Made by a program: the position numbers and the translations under genes
Shown: in pieces, positions 19,601-27,400 of the stretch
How the letters are laid out: every line of letters starts with the position of its first letter
Numbering within the stretch: the stretch's first letter is position 1
Assembly (NCBI RefSeq): GCF_004797125.1
Contig: NZ_CP038810.1
Span: forward strand, 1,550,001-1,614,000
DNA length: 64,000 bases
Direction of reading: 5' to 3'
Source of the DNA: Flavobacterium sangjuense
Lineage (GTDB): Bacteria; Bacteroidota; Bacteroidia; Flavobacteriales; Flavobacteriaceae
Notes under the pieces: model-generated
Told to the model about the DNA's origin: nothing
What the model saw: only the letters and a program-made list of their open reading frames with translations
The model's database searches: none

Positions 19601-21162
19601 CTTGGTCAACAGGTGCTGTATCGCAAAGTATCACAGTAAGTACAGCAGGGGACTATACAGTTCAGGTTACCAATGGTTTTGGATGTCAAAGTTTATCATC
19701 GGCGGCTACGACAGTTACCGTAATCGCTCAGCTGGTTTGGTATTTAGATGCTGATAACGATGGTTATTCAAGTAGTGCAGCATCATCAGTTTCAGCCTGT
19801 ACTCAGCCTGTTGGTGGTTATAAACTCGCTGGTCAGTTAGCCAATGCAGGAGTAGGCAGTATAGGAACAGATTGTAATGATTCAGTTGCTACGATTTATC
19901 CAGGAGCTGCAGAGACTTGTTACGACGGCATACTTCAAAACTGTAATGGTAGCTTACTATCAGGCTGTGCTATTATAACTTCGAGATTACGACTAGGTGA
20001 TTGTGGAGCAAACTTAACCAGTACGGGTCAGATAATTCGAGGCGATCGTTTTTCACAGGCGATTCCATCCGGAGTAACAGTTACAGGTTATCGTTTTAGA
20101 GTTACCAATACACAAACAGGAGCGTTTCGTATTGTGGAGCGTCCAAACTATGTTTTCCAATTAACCTATACAGATATTGCTACATATAGTACTACTTATA
20201 CTATAGAAGTAGCGCTTCGATTGAATCAGGAATGGATGCCTACTTATGGTGCTGCGTGTAGTGTTACTACGCCAGGAGTAGCGCAGACTGCATTGACTGA
20301 TTTGGCTTGTGGCAGTCATTTGGCACAGGTATCAAGTACGATTCGTGCGACAAGTGTAGTTTCTGCATCAAGTTATGATTTTGAGGTTTCGTTGATTGAG
20401 GATGATTTAGTTACGGCTACTACAGTCTTTAACAGTCCGAGTCCGTCTTTCAATTTATTACAATTGAGTAGTTTCCCAATTAAGTTTGGTGCTGAGTATC
20501 GAATCAGAGTTAAGGCAATAGTTTTAATTGACAGTGTTGCTCTGCCTTCAAGCTATGGGACTACTTGTTCAGTATTTACGCCAGAAGCACCGCTTGCTTC
20601 ACTGCGCGATTGTGCAGGGGAAGGTGGGCTTGCTCTGACTTCGTACAACACTGTTATTTATGCTAATCCACTAGGTATAGGAGGAGCTCAATATATATTT
20701 ACATTGTATAATGAAGATGGCTACAGCCAGCAGTATTATAGTTATAACCGATATGTACGTTTAATGGACTTCCATTTATTGACACCATTGACAGTAGGTG
20801 GGGATTATAAGCTACAGGTAGATGCATTTATTTATGGTTTCCCTTATGCTGGTAAAGATTGTGATATTTCTGTTCCGGCACCACCGACACCATCGGGCAA
20901 AATAGTTGTAGCTACAGTATTCCAGGCGAGTGCTTATCCGAATCCTTTTGCGAATAACTTTATGCTGGATGTTAAGACCTCTAGTGATTCAGTAGTGAAC
21001 TTAAAAGTTTATGACATGGTTGGAAGATTGATCGAGCAGCGTGAAGCGAGAGTATCTGATTTAGAAACAACGACCATCGGAGATCGTTATCCGAGTGGTG
21101 TTTACAACGTGGTTGTATCACAGGAAGATAATGTACAAACGCTACGTGTAGTAAAACGATAA
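13699..21162 (+). CDS. Giant T9SS-secreted protein with YDG/MBG domains
   Basis: 2487 residues from the ATG at 13699; ATG 13735 (residue 13) is a plausible alternative that still keeps the hydrophobic signal segment (about 32-46, then GNAFGQ). Regions in order: N-terminal jelly-roll-like domain (SYSQNFDVL... DNFTASW); a series of YDG and MBG domains, recognised by KPYDGNTTA and LTITAGNQSVTYGTA motifs, with a putative Ig domain between (about 14775-16850); a GDWGDIATWEAS segment followed by beta-strand-rich Gly/Thr repeats; another Ig-like domain around PPSGYEVSLSS; two 76-residue Ig-like repeats; WYLDADND motif; shared cassette with T9SS sorting signal. No catalytic motif is seen. Probably a filamentous surface or secreted adhesin. 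Two LacI-like palindromes lie directly upstream. Confidence 0.9.
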   Translation: MSKSIFNLIIYFMIKITQNFHQAKAKTAVHRLLGVFVLALSIFSVGNAFGQISMTSSPTSYSQNFDVLATNSPGSNVAWADNSTIAGWYCNQTSYRTYTTGDATPTNRFWSCGSSTSSTERSFGSMMTSTTVRDWGVKLTNNTGSTLNSITIGFDAERWYTAGTGSNFIIQYSTSVSTLGTAVTNTTGASTGWTTIATISSPATSLSYTLSSLSLTNGSTIFIRFFSVYMGSASNVSLWATDNFTASWASGSSITAPALGTQLTTTYGTASTAQTSAVVGSGLSVGITATAQTNFEVSSDNATFGPTASLPQAGATLYVRLKSDAPVTGSYNDVNAALLSSTGAASVYVKTKPTLNAVTAKALTITGLTGNNKPYDGNTTASFTVGTLAYTGLVNSESHAVNTTGTQTAAFTTASAADGKQITVSGYLPPTANYTVTPPSLTGNITKVPLTITAGNQSVTYGTAAATVTAAGTYTPTGFVNSENSSVITGTASYTTSYTDTTAAATPGVTITPVVTGLIATNYSFTPANGTITITKANSSISITGGSPTYAYDGNPQGPTTSSVTGSTGTVSYLYTNTSGPAYNSSAPPSNAGAYQVVATVDPDTNYNGASSTPYAFSIISATMPEITSPLTASATYGVAAATYTITGTFSPTSFDAIGLPAGLSVNTSTGEITGTATAAPGNYNVTISATNGTGTGDDILVYTILAKELTVNSAVANNKVYNRTDAATFSGTLSGFVNGDDEFDVSLNGTGTFAQVTVGTAIAVTSTATLGGAKANYYTLTQPTGLSADITQKGLTISGATVTPKTYTGTAGATITGGSLVGVISPDSVTLVNGGGTFADVNVANGISVASAFSLAVGGDSANYTVAQPTLTGNITTAPLTITGLTGVNKPYDGNTTATFTGTPEYSGLQNGETFSVTGTGTATFANATAGNGKTITINGYTAPSANYSVTTSTVTANITKVALTITANNQSVGYGTAASVVTAAGAYTATGFVNSETASVISGAASYTTNYTNTTAVGASGVTITPAVGTLSAANYSFGTFVDGTITVTVVTNTTDYFRSTGNGDWGDIATWEASVDGATNWHTSSLVPGASAAMATIQDGHTVTISADRTIGNTTINSGSTGGTLKTTTSAVVTVSSTKTLTVNGTFENNGTVTNLVSTGATVLFNANSTYLLSGTSAFFPGGSTVTWNANSTINVTGGPISGNLATTASTVYGNITFNTDAPTGTIVPFSSNSGLQRIAGNLTVTKFGTGLLQLISSGGTNILPIDGNYLQSAGSVVMNPSSASSTTFRPIVVKGNFTLDGGTFRLSSSTANCYLIVKGNFTVNNSAIIENTGGTSASGAAYVHLAGNGAQTYSRSTTSTITATAGNQINFVVNGGNVLDMGTSIIDGSANVNVTVSGAYTSSALVGNTAVSATSTLITITSGSMTGILPGMAISGGSIPANTYVTAVYSGTQLQLSKAPTATATGVSFTIASASAATIKTANAGGLDSAFANGGTKTLNPAANYEFNGTVAQVKGSLLTNAANLTINNPAGVSFNTPVTVSGNLSITAGSTLSVANGLNIPVGSLTLGGAAQASGSTYGGTGSNAGTINATYFAATTGTVSVGPSISFTGTPLTAVNTTYGTASASTTFSVSGVSMTAGILVTPPSGYEVSLSSGSGYGATVTVGAAGTIASTPVYVRLAATTAVGAYSGNIVLSSTGALSRNVATVSSTVKPTTPVVTVVNNCDGTSTLSTTATGTLLWSTNETTASITVNAAATYTVTQTVNSVTSDAGSGTAAPRTAPTAAISNNNGLALNCTTPSTTLTASGGGTYSWSTGATTAAITVSPTAASTDYTVTVTAANGCTATATATVTADKTAPIAAISNDNGLALSCTTPSTTLTASGGGTYLWSTGDTTAAITVSPTAASTDYTVTVTSANGCTDSKTVTVTANKTAPPTPTISAGGPTTFCSGGSVVLTSSAASGNTWSTGAVSQSITVSTAGDYTVQVTNGFGCQSLSSAATTVTVIAQLVWYLDADNDGYSSSAASSVSACTQPVGGYKLAGQLANAGVGSIGTDCNDSVATIYPGAAETCYDGILQNCNGSLLSGCAIITSRLRLGDCGANLTSTGQIIRGDRFSQAIPSGVTVTGYRFRVTNTQTGAFRIVERPNYVFQLTYTDIATYSTTYTIEVALRLNQEWMPTYGAACSVTTPGVAQTALTDLACGSHLAQVSSTIRATSVVSASSYDFEVSLIEDDLVTATTVFNSPSPSFNLLQLSSFPIKFGAEYRIRVKAIVLIDSVALPSSYGTTCSVFTPEAPLASLRDCAGEGGLALTSYNTVIYANPLGIGGAQYIFTLYNEDGYSQQYYSYNRYVRLMDFHLLTPLTVGGDYKLQVDAFIYGFPYAGKDCDISVPAPPTPSGKIVVATVFQASAYPNPFANNFMLDVKTSSDSVVNLKVYDMVGRLIEQREARVSDLETTTIGDRYPSGVYNVVVSQEDNVQTLRVVKR
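19051..19506 (+). repeat. Two tandem 228-bp Ig-like coding repeats
   Basis: Units start at 19051 and 19279 (period 228 bp, 76 codons). Both encode AAISN.NGLAL.CTTPSTTL, a WSTG.TTAAITVSPTAAS core and DYTVTVT..NGCT, typical of bacterial PKD/Ig-like modules. Confidence 0.9.
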
Positions 21163-21217
21163 TAGCTATTTGTTATTTATAATAAAAAGGCCTTCGAGAA
21201 ATCGAGGGTCTTTTTTT
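19870..21217 (+). repeat. Shared 3' cassette, copy 3
   Basis: Third copy of the ~1348-bp cassette. Here near-identity with copy 4 extends about 350 bp further upstream, from about 19521, covering an extra Ig-like domain (AGGPTTFCSGGSVVL) and the WYLDADNDGYSS linker. Confidence 0.95.
21184..21217 (+). terminator. Intrinsic terminator after third giant gene
   Basis: Same 14-pair hairpin and T tract as after the first gene. Confidence 0.9.
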
Positions 21218-21280
21218 GCGGTTTTGTTGTTCTCTTTTTAAGTAAATCCTTATAAGGTTTTTAGGATTTAAGTGACAACT

Positions 21281-21314
21281 ACATCGATTAAGTACATTTA
21301 AAATCGATTAAATG
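21281..21314. promoter_or_regulatory. Paired ATCGAT sites upstream of fourth giant gene
   Basis: Two ATCGATTA elements have their ATCGAT cores at 21283-21288 and 21303-21308, 20 bp apart, about two helical turns. The second is inside an imperfect palindrome (CATTTA and TAAATG arms). The cores match the AATCGATT centre of the sites before the third gene, but the GC-rich arms are missing, so relation to a LacI-family regulator is weaker. Confidence 0.35.
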
Positions 21315-21354
21315 CTTATTAACCGTTGTATAACAATTAGTTAATATCTTTTTC

Positions 21355-21384
21355 TTGTAGATTACTTTTTTAGTGTTAAGTTTG
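21355..21384 (+). promoter_or_regulatory. Bacteroidetes-type promoter of fourth giant gene
   Basis: TTG at 21355-21357 and TAAGTTTG at 21377-21384 are separated by 19 nt, matching the -33 TTG and -7 TAnnTTTG elements of the Bacteroidetes primary sigma factor. Transcription would begin near 21391, about 18 nt before the ATG at 21409. Confidence 0.65.
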
Positions 21385-21408
21385 AGGCTGGAAAAAAATT
21401 AATCAGAT

Positions 21409-24400
21409 ATGAAAAGTACCTCTACTATTTTAAGATTGAGTGAGTTTGTGACATCAGGAATGATGAATAACTCTTTGAAAAAAACTAAAACAATTCTACT
21501 CTTAATCGCCGTCTTTTTGATGGGATGTAATTTGAATTTTGGGCAAACCACACAAACATGGCAAAGTACTGCAAGTACTGCTTGGTTAACTGCAGCAAAT
21601 TGGAATGCAGCTGTACCAGGGAGTAAAACAGTTACTACCAATAATGATATTGCTTTGTTCAACATTAATACTGCAACAGGTGTTGGTATTAACATGACTA
21701 CCCAAACGGGAACCCATTATTTGGGGGCATTGAATTTCGGAACTGGAGCTACAACAAATAGAAGTGTTAGTAATAGTACTGCGACTGCAGGGACAGTGTT
21801 TTTCAATGGTGTTACTTTAAACGGGACTGCAAATACTATTATTTGGAATCAATCTTCCGGTACCCATTCATTTACTAACGGGAGCGGTACTTTTAATCTA
21901 GGGTTAAATGCTACTGATCATGTTATTCAGATTACGGGGGCAGGAGGAGTGACTATCGCTTCCGCTATTACTGGGACTTCTAAAAATTTAGAAAAAGCCG
22001 GTACAGGTGCAGGAGTTCTTACTTTGTCAGGAACAAATACTTATTCCGGAAACACATTAATCTCAGCAGGTACTTTAGCTCTTTCAACAGGAGGTTCTAT
22101 TGCAAATTCACCTAATATTACTATTGGTTCATCAGGGACATTTAGTGTATCGGGATTAACTACAGCATTAACATTGGCCACTAATCAGGTATTAAAAGCA
22201 TCAGCTACAGGTAGTAATACTACAGGTACGTTAACAGTATCAAACACAAAAGGACTTACACTATCAGCAACAGGAGGACTAACCTTTACTGCTTATGGAG
22301 GTGGAGCGACAGCACCATTGACTGTTAGTGGAGCTTCTGCTGGTGTATTGGCATTAAATGGTGCGCCTATCAATGTAATCACTACTACTGCATTAACTGC
22401 AGGTACTTACATTTTAATAGATAAAGCGCTTTCGGCAACAGGTGTTTCAGGAACTCCGGGAACCCTTACTGTAAATGGTAGCGGAATAGCGCCGTCAAAT
22501 ACAGCAGCTCTTTCTGTTAATGGCAGTGGGCAATTAGTTTTAACTGTTACTTCTACCAGTACACCAATTCTTGCCATTACTGCAAATAGTTCCGCGGCTT
22601 TTGGTTCAGTATGTACTAATGGAAGTTCAACTAAAACCTTTACCATTACTAATACCGGTACAGCAGCAACAAATGTTGTTGTTTCTTCAAATAATGTTGA
22701 ATATTCTGTTGGACCTTTATCCTCTACCAGTATTCCTGGAACCAATGGTACAGCCACTTTTGATGTTACTTATACACCGGTATCTGGCTCTCTTGGTGCC
22801 ACACTAACCAGTAAATATGATACAATTACAACCTCTGGAACTTTAGGTCTGACCGGTACAGCTTTAGCACCAGTATCTCAGGCTGTTACTTCAATTGGGG
22901 CTACAAGTGTGGTAAATACTATTGCAACCTTAAATGGTGATGCAACTTTTGGCGTTTGTCCAAGTACCACTACCAAAGGTTTTGTGTATTCTAAAGATAG
23001 CGAAAATTCAAATCCGGATGTAACGGGAGGTTTAACAGTAACTATAGTAACGTCGGGTTCATTAGGTTCAGCTGGAGCTTATACTGCGGCATTAACAGGG
23101 TTAACCCCAGATACATTATATCGTTTTAAGGCCTATGTTTTTGATGGCACAACATATACTTACAGTGCCTTGCAATCCTTTACTACCCTAAAGGTAGCTT
23201 CAAAATTGGCTTTTGGTATATCACCTGCCCCGCCAACGACGGGAAATGTTGGAACTAATTTAACGACATTTACAGTATTGGCGCAAAGACCTGATGATTC
23301 TACCGATACAGAATATACAGGAACAGTAACCTTGGTAAAAGGAACTGTAAGTGGTTCGGCTAATATAACAGGAAATGCTGTGGGAGCTGTTGCTGGAGTA
23401 GCCACTTTTAATGCTACTCAGTTTGATGCGGAAGGGACTTTTAATCTTACTGCGACTTCTGGCTCGCTAACAAATTCTGCTACGAGTAGTGATATTGTTA
23501 TTATTTTAGCTAATTCAACATCAAATCCATGGATAAACACAGGAGCAAGTACTTCTTGGTGTACAGGTGCTAACTGGAATACAGGTTTTGTGCCATCTAC
23601 CACACAAGTTGCGACTTGGAATGATGCAGGAACCGCTATTGTTGCGGGAATAACATTTTCAACTTGTATTCCAACCGTTTTAGGAATAGAAGTAACGAAT
23701 TTAAGAACCCGAGCACTTTCTATTGGAAGCCAAGCATCTACTGCAGGAACTTTAACGTTGACCGGTGGTGTAATTAATTTAACCCCTAACACAATAATTA
23801 GAAATAATTCAGCGTTTGATTTAACGCTTCAACCTAATAATAGTAGTTCTGGCCCAATGTCATTAACGTTAGGGAACACCACCAACAATATTGTTAGAGT
23901 TGATGGTGCCGGAAAAGTCATTATTACTTCAGTTATTAATGGAGGAGCAACTCTTCCGTTAACAAAAACGGGTGCAGGTACTTTAGTTTTAGGAAATTCA
24001 GCCAATACATATAGTGGTACTACGACCATTACTACAGGAGAACTGCGTTTAAATCCTTCGACTACAACAGCTACTTTTGCTTCGCCGGTTGTATTAAATG
24101 GAGGTACATTAAGTACCACGAGTATCACTGCGTCTACAACTTTCACTAGTTCTTCTACATTAGGCTTAACGGAATCATCAACGATTGCCTTAGGTTCTAA
24201 TGCACATTCATTAAAATTTGCTGCCAGCAATGGAGTATCATGGACCGCTGCCAAAACAATTACCATAACAGGTTGGAATGGAACAGCTGGTCAGGCTAAT
24301 ACCACAGGTAACAGAATATTTTTCGGAAATTCTTCAAGCGGGTTAACGTCTGGTCAATTAAGTCAAATTACGTTCCAGGGTTATACTAATGGTACAATTA

Positions 24401-27400
24401 TTTTAAGTTCCGGAGAAATAGTTCCTAAAGCACCTCACACAGTTACCTATAATGCTAACGGAGGTACCGGGACACAAACGGATGCCACTCTTTATAATGA
24501 TGGAGCAACAGTTACGGTATTAGGTCTAGGTTCTATAACAAGAACAGGCTATACGTTTGACCATTGGAATACCGCTATTGATAATTCGGGGATTAGTTAT
24601 TCTCAGGGTAATACTTTTACAATAAATGCTAATGTAATATTATACGCTCAGTGGAACATTAACAGTTACACATTAACTTATGATAGCAATGGAGGAACAG
24701 GAACGCAATCGGATCCAAGTAGTCCCTATAATTATAACACAAATGCGACTGTACTTGGAATAGGTTCTGTTGTCAATCCTGGATTTAATTTTTCAACTTG
24801 GAATACAGCTGCAGATGGTTCTGGTGTAAATTATAATCCGGGGTCAAGTTTGTTAATGACAGCCAATACCACTTTATATGCAAAATGGGTTTCAGCATCG
24901 GCGCCTATATGTGCTTTATCTACTGCTGTTGCACCTGATGCAGAACAAATAAGATGCCAAGGTTTTCCTGCCAATGCATTAGCTGCAACGATTACTTCTG
25001 CAGGGACTACAGGTTCGCCAAGTTATTCGTATCAATGGTATTATAATACTACCAATGATAATACTACATTTACACACCCAGTGGGAACCAATAGTAATAC
25101 TTTTTTACCACCAACTACAGGTTCAGAAGGAACCCGTTATTATTTCGTTGTTGGTTATTCAGATAATGTTGAGTGTGGTCCACAAACGGGCACTTCAGTA
25201 TCATTGGCTTCGGCAACTGTTAAAGTAATCGTAAACGCAAACCCAACAGCTGCTATAAGTGTAGCAGAGACTTCGGGAACTACCAATAATGATGGTACCA
25301 TTTGTACAGGAGCTTCGGTTACTTTAACAGCAAGCGGAGGGACATCTTATTTATGGTCAACAACTGCGACTACTGCGCCTATCACTGTATCGCCTACCAC
25401 AACTACAACTTACACCGTAACGGTAACTAATGCAGCGAGCTGTTCGATAGATGTTAACACCTCTGTAACCGTAAATTCTTTACCGGCTAAACCAACGATT
25501 TCACCAAGTGGTACAGTATCACTTTGTTTTGGTGAAACGACCAGTTTAATGTCAAGTTCAGGAACTAGTTATGCATGGTTAAATGGTGCTGTTGCTAGTG
25601 GTAGCACACAAACTATTTCTTCTGTTGGCGCAGGGTCTTACACTGTACGTGTTACTGATGTCAATGGGTGTCAAAGTGCGGCTTCGGATGCCACAACAGT
25701 AAATGTAGGTTCGGCTTTAGTTCCTGGTACCGTTGATGCTGCTTCTACAGCTCCTAATACGGCAAATCACGTAGTAATTAGTCAGGTATATGGCGGAGGT
25801 GGAAATGCATCTGCCACTTATAAGAATGATTTCATTGAATTATATAATCCAACAGGTTCATCGGTTAGTTTGGCTAACTGGAAAGTTCAATATGCATCAG
25901 CTTCAGGGGCATTTGGAGATGCTGCAACTTTGACTGGTAGTATAGCTCCGGGACAATATTATTTGATTGGATTGGCCAGTGGTGGAACTCCTGGAATTGT
26001 TTTACCAACAACTCAGGCAACAGGTTCAACCAATATGTCAGCAACTTCAGGTAAAGTTCAATTGATTAATGCGAGTTCAACGGTTATTGACCTTTTCGGT
26101 TTTGGAGGTGCTACTACTTTTGAAGGAACAGTGGCTCCTGCACTTTCCGGAAACGTATTATCGTATCAAAGAAAAAATTCAGGTTGCACAGATTCTGAAA
26201 ACAATGCTAATGATTTTACAAACACAAATACTGCGAATGCCAGAAATACTAGTTCTCCAACAAACTCCTGTTCCATATATTCAGAAACTATTTGTAGCGG
26301 TAACACCTCAAGCCTTATCAATGCCTCGGGTGTCAGCGGAAGTACAGAACCATATACATATAAGTGGTATAAAAATGATAGTTTAACCATAGCCCCAATA
26401 GGCAGTTCCATTCCTCTTGGATGGACGGAAGTTGGTTCAGGTTTATCGTTCACATCAGGAATGCTTACAGAAGACGCTACTTTTGCACTTTATGTAACAG
26501 CTACCGGTTGTGGTTCAGGAACTAGTGCCTGGGCTTCGGGTTACAGACAAGTGGATGTAAACCCAATCCCTACGGCACCTACGATTACACCTAGTGGAAC
26601 GGTTCAAATAGCAGCCGGAGGAAATGTAACGCTGACGTCAAGTGCTGCTTCAGGGAATACTTGGTCAACAACAGAAACAACAGCTAGTATTATTGTAAAT
26701 ACAGCTGGAAGTTATACAGTTCATGTAACTACTAACGGTTGTGTAAGCGCAGAATCTGCAGCTACTGTGGTACAAATAATTCCGGCAGTTGCTACAACTT
26801 CACCGGCTACTTTAATCACTACCGATTCGGCGACACTAACGGGGAATGCTTCAGCTCAGGGACAAAGTGCTATTACTGTAAAAGGAATAGTATACGCTAA
26901 AACAAGTGATATTATAACTACTCTTACTATTGGAGAGGCAAATGTTGTTACACTTTCTACCTCGGGTGGTACGGGTGCTTTTTCTTTACCTACAGGATTA
27001 TTAGTTCCTGATACTGGCTATTCTTTTAGAGCTTACGCGACTAACAGTCAGGGAACATCTTATGGAAGTACAGTAACTTTTACTACGTTAAAATTACCAA
27101 CAATTACAAGTGTTACCCAACAGGGTTCCGGTTGTGATGGAACCGCGGCAGTCTTTGAAATAGTTGGTTTATTACCAGATATTCCTGCTGAGATTACCTA
27201 CACGACAAGTTCGGGTACTCATACTGCTATATTTGATGGTAATCCTGGTAATTTTCCAATTCCAACGGCGGGTATTGGGTTAACACAGTTTACTAGTGTT
27301 GCTCTTTCTTATGACAATGATAATGGTCAACCTCTTACTATTACCAGTGTAAAAAGAACCGATATTAACCGAGAAATAACAGTATTTAATCCGGGTAGTA

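Noticed and set aside
22407..24266. Several minus-strand ORFs of 80-145 codons inside the fourth giant gene
   Set aside because: Long antisense frames are expected in low-complexity Thr/Gly/Ser coding sequence; no start signals or recognisable domains.
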